From assembly GCA_029379385.1 (NCBI GenBank), contig CM055611.1, positions 16,128,062-16,192,061 of the forward strand: DNA of 64,000 nt, read 5' to 3'. Under the pieces are notes generated by a model. That model had not been told where the DNA came from. It searched no databases and saw only the letters and a program-made list of their open reading frames with translations. Positions 49,183 to 60,600 of this stretch are shown piece after piece. Each line of letters begins with the position of its first letter. The first letter of the stretch is position 1. The stretch comes from Quillaja saponaria. Taxonomy: Eukaryota > Streptophyta > Magnoliopsida > Fabales > Quillajaceae. Position numbers and translations under genes: made by a program.

Positions 49183-49622
49183 TGGTTGGAAATACAATGG
49201 AATTAGAATCATATAAAAGAAAATAAGTATAACTTTTACTCATGTTAGAAAACGCTTTCCCTAAGACTTTATTTGTCCCCACTCCCTTTTAGAGTTTGCT
49301 ATTGGGTTAAAGACAAATATGCTCCAGGATACAACAAAGTCATAGAATTCTGTAGTTGCAAAATTGAAGAATTTTTTAAGAACTTTTATTGAAAATAGTT
49401 TTTTACAATGGCTGTAGAGAATTTTTAGAAGAAAGAAAAAAAAAGAGAAAATTAATACTACTTACAAAATATTTTCTGTACATATCTATTTATAATATCT
49501 AAAAACTTAAATTTTTTGAAAATACACAGTTATTTTAAGGGTAATTGAAATTGTAGGCAATTATAACTATCTTAAGTTTTATTATTATTAATATTTTTTT
49601 TCAAATAAACGTAAACTCAACA
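49183..49622 (-). repeat. Copia 5' LTR (right side of window)
   Basis: Partner of 36,829-37,269; ends in AACTCAACA in plus orientation. The first bases (TGGTTGG) deviate from TGTTGG of the partner. Gag starts about 55 bases inside. Confidence 0.88.
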
Positions 49623-49627
49623 ATTGG

Positions 49628-50475
49628 CCCTTTAGAATATTGTTAGTTCTCATCCATTTCAGTTCTAAGATAAAAACTTTAAGCAGATACAAAAACTTAA
49701 AGGGAGAGAGACCAAATACTTATCTCAAGTGCCTGCTATTAAACGTACGCAAGAACCTAGACAACTATTCAGCGAAAATTAGAGAAAAGAGAAAGAACAC
49801 AAGAGTGTAAGGAGAGAGTATCTAAAGGTTTCAGATTTTTGTCTAACCCAATTGCTTGTTTGAGAGACAGATCATATATAAAACGAACATACAAAATACT
49901 TCAAAATTATACAATGAATTAGTGCCAAATCAAATTTATGTTTCACCCAATGATATAAATTTATAAAATCGTTAATTTAGATGGATTCCGTCTAAACACA
50001 ATTTGATCCAAACAACAAGAATGTTATAAGACAAAATAAATTATATGAATAAATTTGAAAAAAAGTCATAACTCATGGTGTAAAATGTACTTTATTCTTA
50101 TTTAAATTACTAACCTAGCAAAACAAAAACTATTGTCACTAGCTAGGCTCCTCCAATGTGAACTCGTTGACTCGGACAGATTATAATTTATCTGACCTAA
50201 TTAAAATAATTCTAAAAAGTCAAAATTTGTTTTGGTGAGTGTAGAAAGACTCGTCTGAGTAATACATCTCTAGATCCCCTTACAGATAATTATTTGCCGA
50301 AGAAAAAAAAAAAAAGACGTTGACAATCAAAGACCTGGAGAGTTTGAGCTCAAAGAAATACTTCAAGAAACAATTGTTATAAGCATATCCATGCTTTTAT
50401 TGCATGCTACTAAAGTTAGTTAGTATGAATAAATTCGTTTTCAAATTATTAACACTGTCAGTAGCTAGTAGTAAA
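49628..50475. other. Intergenic DNA, no gene seen
   Basis: A stretch near 50,080-50,160 (GTACTTTATTCTTATTTAAATTAC...ATTGTCACTAGCTAGG) resembles 4605-4660, so diverged intergenic-unit DNA is present also on this side of the copia nest. Nothing else recognised. Confidence 0.5.
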
Positions 50476-50700
50476 GTTATGTGCAACCACTTTGGACCTA
50501 CAATTATTTGTCTATAAATGAACATTTGTAGCCTTATAATATGTAACAAGGTCAATTTAATAACACATAAGTCACGTGGGAAAACTTATTCAATTTAAAA
50601 TTGTATTGTTAATTTTCTGATCAAGAGATATGTGGTAGTTATTCAAGTGACCCCACAACCATTTATAGATGGAGGAAATAATATCTTAAATATTAATTAA
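50476..50700 (+). repeat. Dispersed G-box block of the intergenic unit
   Basis: The order is TATGTGCAACCACTTTGGACC, then ACAATTATTTG, GAACATTTGTAGCC, ATGTAACAAGGTCAATT and AAGTCACGTGGGAAAA. Closely similar blocks lie at 56,288-56,425 and, with the CACGTG decayed, at 58,722-58,870. Earlier relatives are at 780-812, 4690-4715 and 7540-7570. Confidence 0.6.
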
Positions 50701-51599
50701 TAATGCAAATAAGATTATCATCAGCCAATCTTCTCATGCCACGCGAGATTTAATTATTGTTTTGACCCTTTAAAATTATCTTAATTTTTAATTTAATGAT
50801 TTATGAATTTTTCTAATTAATTTTATCTTTAAGAATTTCTCAATATATATATATATATATATATTTTATCCACATTTTAAGTATAAATGAAATAATCTTA
50901 CTAGACGTAAAAATAATGACATGTTGAATTTCATTGTTATTTTCAGTGATTTAATATTAAGATATGTAGAATTATTTCATTTATACATGAAATGTTACTT
51001 CATTTGGAATTTTTGAATCCTAAAACAAAGCAAAGTTGGACAAAAAATTATTAGATGCTTTGAAATGAAAACAAAGGTAATCTTGAGTAGGTTTGGAACT
51101 TAAATCGAATAGTTCACTATTCGAATTCAAATGCAATTTTGAATATTCGGATTTGAATAAAATTATGAATTCAAATTCGAATAAATTTTTAAATATTCAA
51201 ACTTTTTAGTGTAAATTGGTAATAAAAAAGTTTAGTTTTTTATTTAAATTTTTTAATAAAGAATATATTATTTTGAATATTAATTCAAATTTAAATACTA
51301 TATCAAATTATTTGTCAAATATCAAATTGAATAATACATTATCTGAAATTTGAATTTAAATAGAATTGATAATTTTAGAATCTTATAGGAATTTAATTGA
51401 TAAATTAACAATTAAGGAATAAAATTGATAATTTAGACATATTTAAGGATTAAAAATTGATAATCTTTTGGGAAATTTATTTCTATCATTTAACATATAC
51501 CACATCTTGAACCTCGTTTTCTCTATCTCTCTAACATCTTCTCCTACCCACATAGTTTCTAGGAAACAAGCTATATTGACGATTTTTTTTATCATTGTA
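50701..51599. other. AT-rich intergenic DNA
   Basis: Contains a short (TA)n run at about 50,845-50,866 and a stretch of AATTCAAATTCGAAT-like words (51,110-51,360) that also occurs near 18,990-19,290. No gene. Confidence 0.5.
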
Positions 51600-51604
51600 T
51601 CTAT

Positions 51605-54600
51605 TGTTATAATCCGATATTATGACATTTAGAATTTTGGATGTAATAATGTTAAGTTTGAGATAATGTGAAAACTTCAGTTATAAAATAATAATAAGTA
51701 AACAAATTAATTAAATAATAATACAATCAAACATGTTATAAGTCAATATTTTAGTATGTGTGTTTTAAAATTTCATGTACAACTTATTGATCATGTTATA
51801 AACCAATATTTTAATGTATGTTATAGAATGTTCATATGTTGTTACAACCCTCATAACCTGGTATCGCAATAATCAAGTTTTAAAGATGATGTATAAATTG
51901 TAGTTATAAAATGACAAACACATAGATAAATTAAATAAGTGACAATGTAATTGAATATGTCATAACCTAACAACTTAATGTATGTTCCAGGATATGATAT
52001 GTACATCGTCATGGCATGGTAAATAATAAATTATTCATAAAGTTAATTAAAATAAAAGATTATTTGAATCTATGTGTATATATATATATATATATATGGG
52101 CATGTAAATTAATTTTCATCATCTAAATGATTGATTGGTGACTCGTAGCTAATTCTAAACTTGTTATTTATAAGTAGGACAAATGTGTAAACAATTTAAA
52201 TATTAAAGATATAAGTATGTATGTATATAAACACCTACATCCAAGATTAAATTTGAGCCATAATTTTAAAACCATTGACTTTAACCTCCTTGGCAGATTT
52301 TGTTTTTTTTTTTAAACGTGTAGATTCTAGTAATAAACAAAGTAGAGGTGTAATGAGAGGTATAATATAGGAAATAATGATGGAATATATATATAGATAT
52401 AACCACATGTATATGGGATTTGATAGTAACCCCAAATCAAATATTGACCGTTGACTATGAGATTTTTATGTATTTCATTTATATATTCTTTTTCTTTCTT
52501 TCTTTTTCCCTTTCACCTTTGTCTTGCAGCACCAATATTTTCCTCCAGACAACCGAGCTTCCCTTTTTTCATTTCTTTAATTGATCTTATGGAATTCCTC
52601 TCATCATCTTCTTGTAATTTCTTCCAAAGCAAGAACCTTGCTTTTCTTTTTCGTGCATGTACTCATTTCCAGCTGAAACAAGCTACACTTGGGTGCCATG
52701 GAAGTGGTTGAGGGGCGTGACAAAGGGACTCTGTTTTGGCTGGTTGTGTCAGTGATTTGTACGGTATCTTGACACTGCTCCGTTACGTGAGTGTTAATTT
52801 TTCTTGCTTGGGGTTTGGTTGGGATTGGTATACACAACAGTTGAGTACATAAGTTTTACTAATTAAATGGTTAATTAGAAAGTATGGAACTTGAGCATAG
52901 GTATAGTGGACAAATAGGTAGTTTGAATATTTGGTTAACAGTCGGTAAGTGATTTATATTGAATTCTATAACTGGATCATGAGTAATATAAGGGTTAATT
53001 GAATTGTGTAGATTATTGGGAAATATTTATAGACATCTAAACATACACATGAGTGGGAATCACATAGGCATGCCAAGTATTTAATGAAATACTTAGGAGA
53101 ACTTTAAGTTTAGTGTATGTCTAGGAATTGATCACATGAATTTCATTAACTAAATGGCTGGTTGAAAAATATGAACAATTAATTAAGTTAGTGTAGAACT
53201 CGATAATTAGTGCACTAGTAAGGTTAATATTGGAATTATTGGTATCAGGGATTTGAGGAATTTAGATTAGTTTATTAAAATGAATAAAAAATGGAATTAA
53301 GATGCTCTTAAAATAAATACTTGATCGTTGGGAGTTAATTATTAGCTGAAATTAAATAAAAGTTTAAGAACTCATTGCGAAACATGGTTAGGCAAATAGT
53401 TAAGGAAAGGGAAGGTCCTAGAACTTAGTTTGATGAACATTGGGAATTAACTCACACTCTTAATTAATTTTAAGCAAATAACTTATTTGAACTTTTATAA
53501 GATGAGTAAAGTGGAATTAAGGAAATAAGTGTTAACTTCTTGGTTGATGTATGTATAATATATATACTGGTATGAGAGTAGATATTTAAATTTAAGTGAG
53601 TAAAGAAGCATAACTATGAGGTTTATAAAATAAGTAATATTTGAAAATTTGACTTTCAACCCAGGAATGTATTATTGAGCCAATAAGACTTGGATTCGAG
53701 GATTGAGCGAGGAATGTGATTCATAGTACGGTGAGTGGTTAATTGTTGCCTTTAAGGGCTAGATTATTATGTTCAATTGTATGTGTATTTAAATAAATAT
53801 GCTAGTGCAATATTTTAGTGAGTTAGTTGAATCATTCTTGTTTGAAATTGTTTATGGTTGATAAGGGCTAAAATATGAAAAATTTTCTGAAAAATGATTT
53901 TTTTTATGTCCAAAATTAAGATTCAAGTGCACCTAGGATATTCTAATATAAATCATAAGAAAAATTTTGATTATGCTAAATATATATTTTTAATGGAGTG
54001 CTCAGCCTTGGTGGGATGGATTGTGTATGGAGATCAATATGTTGTGCGGGCACGTAAATGCCTGGTAGGGGGTGATAATGTTGTGCAGGGCTGGGTCACT
54101 CGTTGGCCCTTTGATTGCTTTGTTTGATATTATTACTTTGAATAATTTGTGATCCTGTGTTTCATGTAAATAGTGAATTTATGATGGTTATAATGTATCA
54201 GTGTGATGTGAATTAAGGTATGAACAATGTTATATGAGGTTATTATATATGTTATATGTTTATGTTAAGTGATACTCGTACCATTTGGGTACGATTTTCT
54301 ACTTACGAAATCCATAGGACTCATCCCTCTTGCAGATACTATTTTTTTTTTCAGGAATCCAATATATAGCATTGTTGAGTTTGTTGACCTATTGATAGAG
54401 TACGGAAAGGTATTTTCCAAGATCTTAGACTTGAATTTAAGGATGAAAGTTGCAGTCACACGAGAATGGTGGAATGTTTAATTTGTATGATGTAATAGTC
54501 TAAATAATTGTCCTCGTGTCTTTGTGTAGAGTTAGGAACACATAGACGTTGTAAAAGTTACTTCCATATAATTGTCCTCGTGTCTTTGTGTAGAGTTAGG

Positions 54601-54817
54601 AACACATAGACGTTGTAAAAGTTACTTCCATAGAATAAAAGTAACAACTATAAAAGTAACAACTATAAAAGTAACAACTATAAAAGTTACTTCCATAGAA
54701 TAAAAGTAACAACTATAAAAGTTACTTCCATAGTTGTTACTTTGTTTTAAATTTAGGGTTATGGAAGTTCGGTTATCCTACTCTCTGGCCAGTCATGCCT
54801 TCGTGACGGGTGTGACA
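51605..54817 (+). mobile_element. Solo LTR, family L copy L5
   Basis: It starts TGTTATAATCCGATATTATG and ends GTGACGGGTGTGACA, flanked by TCTAT (51,600-51,604 and 54,818-54,822). Conserved marks: GCTCAGCCTTGGTGGGATGG near 54,001, GTAAATGCCTGGTAGGGGGT near 54,053, CACTCGTTGGCCCTTTG near 54,097, TACCATTTGGGTACG near 54,279 and CTCTGGCCAGTCATGCC near 54,783. The 5' start is partly duplicated at 51,842 (TGTTACAACCCTCATAACC). No gag or pol; frames at 52,451-52,837 are unrecognised. Confidence 0.8.
54504..54740 (+). repeat. Short tandem duplications near the 3' end of L5
   Basis: A 64-bp unit containing CTCGTGTCTTTGTGTAGAG and CACATAGACGTTGTAAAAG is present twice in tandem. It is followed by several AAAAGTAACAACTAT units and repeats of AAAGTTACTTCCATAG. 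Not seen in the other L copies. Confidence 0.85.
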
Positions 54818-54822
54818 TCTAT

Positions 54823-56279
54823 CTTTTAGTTTACCCATTTGGGTACTTATTTTTCAAGTAGCTAAGCAAATACTCTCTTAGACTAACTTATTTACTTGTA
54901 CCCATAAAAAATAAAATTAGAACCAGTCTATTTTACACCACACCCAAACATTGATGTGGTGCACCACAAAAGCTACCATTACTAGCTAGAAAAATCTAAT
55001 TTTGTGACGGTGAATTTTGCGATGCCACGAAACATAATATGTCGTTAATCCATTTGCAATTTATTTAGTTATGGTTACTATTCTATCGTAATTATTTTGT
55101 AAACAAATCCAAAATTTACCGTCATTAATTTGCGATAACATATTCAATCACAAAAATCATCATAAATCCGTGGCCAATTACAATTGCAATCTTCGAATTT
55201 CTTTGCAAATTTAAATTTACATGAGAAGTTTAGGTTCGGCTAAATACAAGTGGAACTTATAATAAAATCATTAGTTATTTTAATAAAAAAGAGAAAAGGT
55301 TTAGTAGTGGTGGTTAAATAACGGAAAAAGGAAAGCCAATATCAAAATTAATTTAAGAGATCCGAATTAGCATATTACACATGTCTTAAAGGTGGTGCTG
55401 ATAGTATTACTCATTTAGAAGGATTCTGCACAGTATGAGGGTAAAGATATAAAGGTTGCACTTGAGAAGTATTAATAAAACATTTACGAGGTAGAAGCTT
55501 GTTATAAGCTTCTAGCTAGGATTGGAGTATTTTTAGTTGTTGGTTTTATGTGCAAATGGGCAGGCATGTGATTTATGTATTTCCTTGTAATCAATAAAAC
55601 AATTGCTGTTAAAAATAATAAAAATCAAGCAATAAGGAAAAAGAAATAAATGGATTAAAAAGGAGTTTTAGATCAGGATATGGGCTGCAAACAAAAAAAA
55701 AAAAAAAAACTTGTTAGTACAAATAGAATGAAAACAAGACTACATTGGATTAGCTGAGATGAACATAACATACTATGTTTATGCACTAGGAACCACAATA
55801 ATGCCCATCCATTAACCTCAAAGGGCTGATCTAGTGGTCACGGCCGGTGTGCTTCTTTCATTAATGTTCGAATCTATTTGGAGATTAGGTTGTAAAAAAT
55901 AAAATTCTCATAAATTTCTTAGTCTTGGAGAATGACATACCTTTGACTAGATCGAATAAGTAAATTAGTCGAGGTGCGAGTAACATATTTAACAAAATTG
56001 AATATAAAGACTCTTGAGGGTTTGAGCTCGAAGAGTAGGTGTCTACATGATCTCCAAAATATATTAAATTAAATTATGTTATGATATGTTGAGTTGAGAT
56101 TGCGATTGTGATTAAATTTTAATTACTTGAAATTAGAATTAACATAATTGAATCAGATTGGGTTAGATATGACCTTATCTAATGTCTAATTCATTTACAT
56201 ACCTACTTACAATGACAAATTTAATTGTCATAGTGGCCTGGTTCAACTTCAGTCTCTAATAGTACATACATTAAACAAT
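54823..56279. other. Intergenic DNA, no gene seen
   Basis: A poly-A run near 55,694 and A/T-rich sequence. The stretch 55,820-56,040 has more balanced composition (GGTCACGGCCGGTGTGCTTC) but no open frame of note. Confidence 0.5.
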
Positions 56280-56430
56280 CATCTCATTTATTATGTGCAT
56301 CCACTTTGGATCCACAATTATTTTTTTGTTTATAAGGATCATACATGAGCATTTATAGCCATGTCCTATGTAACAAGATCAATTGCATAACAACACTTAA
56401 ATCACGTGGTAAGACTCATTCTACTCATTT
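56280..56430 (+). repeat. Dispersed G-box block of the intergenic unit
   Basis: TATGTGCATCCACTTTGGATC, ACAATTATTTTTTTG, GAGCATTTATAGCC, CTATGTAACAAGATCAATTG and AATCACGTGGTAAGACTCAT follow in the same order as at 50,490-50,590. Confidence 0.6.
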
Positions 56431-56775
56431 CTATAATTTGTTCATAAGAGTTGTTATTTAATTTATTGTTAATGGTATAAGTATATTCGGTAAAAAAGTT
56501 TATAACACATTAGACCACTTAACTAAAATTAAGAGTTGTGGTTGATGTTAAAGGCAAATGACACTTTCTTATTTACTGATAACATAAAAAGATATATCAT
56601 GCACTAATAGTAAATTAAATATTCATTTTATTCATAATTTTTTGTTAATTATAAAAAAAACTATTGCTTAAATAATTAAACTTTCTGATTAATTATGTTT
56701 CAGAAACTACATTTGAATTACAAAAATATGATAATAATTTGTAGAAGTTAGGCTTAAAAAAAAAATAAAAAAATA

Positions 56776-56809
<34 letters not shown>

Positions 56810-57194
56810 TTACGTAAGCTCAATTTTGATTAAATGATACTTTAAGTTAGGTCGATTTTGATTTTGGCATTGTTTAATTAAAAGAATTAAATGTATTTAT
56901 GTATTAAATTGAGGCTCTTGACTGTTATATTACTATAGAAAGTTGATTTCAAAGATATTTAGTACCTAAATATCCCTAATTCTTTAGGGTGGTGCTATGT
57001 ACACTACCTAATATTGTTAGATAGATACCAAAGTAAAAAGACGCAGTGCTTTTGTTTTTGTCTTCTAGTGTATTTGTAATGCACCTAAGAATATTTGTAA
57101 TCTATATAACAATACCCATTCTTTATTGAATTATTGTAGAAAATGATACTTTAAATTATTTGTTTACTTTGAATTTTAATAGTTGGTCTAAAAA
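56431..57194. other. AT-rich intergenic DNA
   Basis: A (TA)n run at about 56,774-56,801 and A/T-rich sequence. No gene or bounded element. Confidence 0.5.
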
Positions 57195-58018
57195 TTAACT
57201 TAACTCAACTCAACTCAACAAAGACTTAAAATCCCAAACTAGTTGGGGTCAGCTATATGAATCCTTTTCCTCCATTTGCATCATTCCCATATCTTTCTCG
57301 ATGACTGCCACCCATATAAGTTTTGGTCTTCTCTTTCCCCGTCTAACACCTGGCACCTGAACCAAGTCACCTTCTTAACTACTACTTCCATTGGCCGACG
57401 TTGGATGTGTCCAAACCAACGTAACCGATTCTCCCTCATTTTCTCCTTAATAGGTGCTACTTCCACCTTCTTACGAATCTCTTAATTCCTTATTTTATCC
57501 TTTCTTGTCCTGTCATCCATCTTAACATTCTGATTTCAGCTACTCCCATCTTGTGAGAGTGTTGCTTCTTAATTGCCCAACATTCGGTACTATACAACAT
57601 AGCTGGTCTCACTACCTACTTATAAAATTTTCCTTTCAATCTATTCAGGATTTTAGGATCACATAAAACTCCCGAAGTACTTCGCCACTTCACCTACCCT
57701 ACCTTGATCCTAAGGTTTACATCATGTTCAATTGCTCCATCTTTTTGTATAAATGACCCTAAATACTTAAACACATCCTTTGTAGGGATTGTCTGACCGT
57801 ATAAAATTATATCATTCAAGTCTCTTCTAGTTTCACTGAAATTACACTCCATATATTCAGTTTTTGTTCGACTCAATCTAAGGCCTTTAGATACTAACAC
57901 GTTCCTCTACCTTTCTAGTTTAGAATTTAAACCTTCCTTAGTTTCGTCTACCAATACGATATCATCGGCAAACAACATGTACCATGGAACCCTATCTTGA
58001 ATATTTTCAAGAAAAAGG
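57195..58018 (-). mobile_element. RTE-type LINE, 5'-truncated, degraded
   Basis: The minus strand encodes the end of an RTE-clade reverse transcriptase and its C-terminal tail. The catalytic motif FADDIVLVDETKEG begins at 57,972 with Phe-Ala-Asp-Asp intact. SKGLRLSRTKTEYMECNF and FKYLGSFIQKDG follow (57,694-57,900). After a frame change come KMRENRLRWFGHIQRRP and the basic tail (57,281-57,466). The 3' end has the conserved GGATTCATATAGCTGACCCC region followed by a pentameric TTGAG-like tail at 57,195-57,219, as RTE elements often end in short tandem repeats. Everything upstream of the motif is missing, which is the usual outcome of incomplete reverse transcription. Stops and frameshifts make it inactive. 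Confidence 0.9.
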
Positions 58019-58237
58019 CTTATGTGCAAAAGTTGAATAATTAATCACAAAAATAATTAAATCGAGGTCTAATATTTAAATCACATCAATCTTTTTATTT
58101 TTATTTTTAAATATAACAGAAGACTCTAAGAGAGGAAAATCCATCTTAGGTTGACATATAGTGTGACTTATAAGATATATTGGATCATATGGGATTTCCC
58201 ATTCTTTCCCCTGATCTAGATATCCTCTCTTTCATAT

Positions 58238-58286
58238 GACATCGGGTTTTAGAGACCCGCATTCTACCGAATTGAGCTAAGAGTGC
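58238..58286 (-). pseudogene. Organelle-like tRNA-Trp fragment, anticodon changed
   Basis: Read on the minus strand, GCACTCTTAGCTCAATTCGG and the following anticodon arm match the 5' 49 bases of the plastid (and plastid-like mitochondrial) tRNA-Trp gene as I remember it, with about six differences. The anticodon position reads CTA instead of CCA. The T arm and 3' acceptor strand are missing; different sequence follows. The gene cannot fold completely, so I treat it as a nuclear organelle-DNA relic. Confidence 0.5.
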
Positions 58287-58721
58287 TTTGTTTTCATAAA
58301 TAAAATTGTATAACTCCAATACATATGCATATACTATCATATATAATTTATATATAACAGTACGATAAAAGTTATAAGCTGTGTTTGGGGGGAGTTATTA
58401 TCTATAGTAAGCCTTTATGGTAGAATCAATCGGGGGCTTGAAAGGCAGTCTAACCTTGTATAACATCAAAGTAATAGATGTCAATTGACGTGTAATTTAT
58501 TATTTCTAATTTTGGTTTAAATGAGACCATTGGATCTATGAGTTAGACAACGAACGAAATCTCTCTCCTTTCCCATAAATCTCTTATTCAATGTGAAGGC
58601 GTGATTCGATCTCAGATTCTTAATATATAATGCCAAAAGACTTTACTAGTTAACCAGCTAACAACTTCAATAGAGTTGTAGTAATAAAATTAAAGTTTGA
58701 TTATTTGCTCTAATCACCTTC
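58287..58721. other. Intergenic DNA, no gene seen
   Basis: Contains GGTTTAAATGAGACCATTGG and other moderately complex sequence, with no open frame of note. Confidence 0.4.
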
Positions 58722-58880
58722 ACAATTATTTTTTGTTTGTAAATTGTAAGGGTCGTACGAGCATTTGTAACCTTACCCTATGTCATAACACATAAATCAC
58801 TTTGGGAAGACTCATTCAATTGATAATTATTACTATCAACTTCCTGATAATGTGGTGGTTATCTAAGTAACCCTAGATTA
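58722..58880 (+). repeat. Dispersed G-box block, decayed copy
   Basis: The order CACAATTATTTTTTG, GAGCATTTGTAACC, CCCTATGT, AATCACTTTGGGAAGACTCA and TGTGGTGGTTATCTAAGTAA parallels 50,500-50,660. Here CACGTGG has become CACTTTGG. Confidence 0.55.
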
Positions 58881-59753
58881 ACGAAATTTCCCAATCAATT
58901 TTTAGACTAAATTCAATTATACTAAATTCACTTGCTCAATGTACCTAGTTATTCTAAAAAAAAAAAAACTGTATACATGCATAGTCCTTATAAAAAGTTT
59001 ATCAAATCATCCAAATGTTTATGAAGGCTAAGATTAAGTTTTATAAATATTGCCAACCTTCTAGTAGGTAGGTAATTACCGACCAATCTCATCCATTTGC
59101 CTACAAATTTTCAACAACCAATTTTACTATCAAGCTATGGTCGGTACTTATCAACTAACTGTCTATTGGTTAACCTAGATTTTCTCTATCACCCTTTATC
59201 AACCAATTGTTGGCCTGTAAGTCATTGCCAACACTTTTGAGCTAATTATGGACTAACTACGTTGGTTGATTATGATCCTTTTTCTTGTAATGAGATCGCG
59301 GGCAAGTCTGTGAAGGTTGAGAGGCCATGAAGGTCGAGGTCGGTATTTATGGTGGCTGGGGTCAAGAAATAAGCTCGATGAGTTGTAAATATGGTGAAGT
59401 TGAAGTGGCAAGTTCTATAGTAATGAGAATGATGAGTTTAGGGTCTTTGTGCCTTGAGAACAGTGAGACCGAGGCTCAAACTTTTTTAAGTCGTTAGAAT
59501 TGATAGGTTGGGGTCGCCATGAGCTTAAGCTATGAAAATGGCAAGGTCCAGGTTTGAACCTTTGTGCCATAAGATTTGCTAAACTAAGGTTGGGACCATG
59601 GAGTCAAAGTTGAGCTTATCAAGGCTAATGTTGATAGTACAAGACTGAGGCTAGGGCTTTAAACACCAATGTCACGATGCTCTAACCATAGAAAAGACAA
59701 TGTCAAATTGAATGGGTCATCTAGCCATGAAGACGACAAGTTCAGACTCGAAG
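58881..59753. other. Intergenic DNA with a second orphan CACTA-type end
   Basis: Segment 59,060-59,292 is rich in ACCGACC, ACCAATTG and TTGGTTGA words and closes with CTTTTTCTTGTAATG, a one-base variant of the CACTA terminus. The words resemble those before 36,649, so both may belong to one family. No left terminus was found. From 59,300 to 59,750 G-rich, GAGGTC/AAGGTC-rich sequence follows without a recognisable gene. Confidence 0.4.
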
Positions 59754-60145
59754 TGTAACATCCCCTAAATTAATACCTAAGTTAATTATAGGATAAGTAA
59801 TTATCTTAAGAGCTAAATAGAATTTAAAATTTAGTTTCAAGTTTATACGTTTATTTCATTTATAGGAATAGTGCATATGCATATAAAAATACGTATAAAA
59901 ATATGTATTGGATACGTATTAGTAAAAGAGTAGTATATACGTATAAAATATGTATAAACACATGTACGTATATATATATATACATGTATATACATATAGG
60001 GGAAAAATACATGTGCATGAATAGAAAAACATAGACAAGTGTAGGCATTGGAACAAAAATGGAAAAAATGTTACATGGTAGCGTTGGAAGAATGAAAAAT
60101 AATAAAATATAGACTATTTGCTAGAAAAGAAAATGTGAGGAATTA

Positions 60146-60600
60146 GGTGTAAGAAGAAGATTAAGTGTAGTAATTTGTAATAAATGAAAGGGTTTATGTG
60201 TAAGGAAGAGAATAAGTATGGTAATTTGTAATTAATTAAGGGACTTTGGTGTAAGAAGGAGAATAAGTGTGGTAACATGCAATTAATAAAAGGACTTAGT
60301 TGTAAGAAAGAGGAAAAAAGGTGGAAAGGTTGTAATAATTAATGGGACATGTGGAAGAAAGGAAAGATATAAGGTGGTAAGTAATAATTAACATGGAAAG
60401 GTGGCTAGACAAGTGGGAGACAAGGAGAACATTAGATGTCCATGAAATGATTAAGTAGGGCATGTGTAAGGAATTAAGGAAACAAGGTGTCCATGGAATG
60501 ATTAAGTAAGAGACGTGTAGAGAATTAAGACAACAAGGTGTACATGAATTGATTATGGAGGATAGGTGTAGAGATTTAAGGTAACAAAGTGGCCTACTAA
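60146..60600 (+). repeat. Two short arrays with about 51-bp period in the gypsy LTR
   Basis: GGTGTAAG-type units start near 60,146, 60,197, 60,248 and 60,299, each with AATAAGTGTGGTAATTTG-like text. A second set has TGTCCATG/TGTACATG near 60,437, 60,489 and 60,539. Both sets have nearly the same period although their sequences differ. Confidence 0.75.

Larger units (their letters stand above)
36829..49622 (-). mobile_element. Ty1/copia retrotransposon, minus strand, split by nested insertions
   Basis: Two LTRs in the same orientation (36,829-37,269 and 49,183-49,622) bracket degraded gag, protease, integrase, reverse transcriptase and RNase H in copia order on the minus strand. Flanks are GTTGG and ATTGG, a 5-bp duplication with one mismatch. 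Without the 7.4-kb nested block 37,593-44,964 and its duplicated TAAAC the element is about 5.4 kb, a normal copia length. A purine-rich tract AAAGAAAGTGAGGGA (minus strand, 37,271-37,286) lies next to the 3' LTR. A standard TGGTATCAGAGC primer site is not seen beside the 5' LTR. Many frameshifts make it inactive. Confidence 0.93.
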
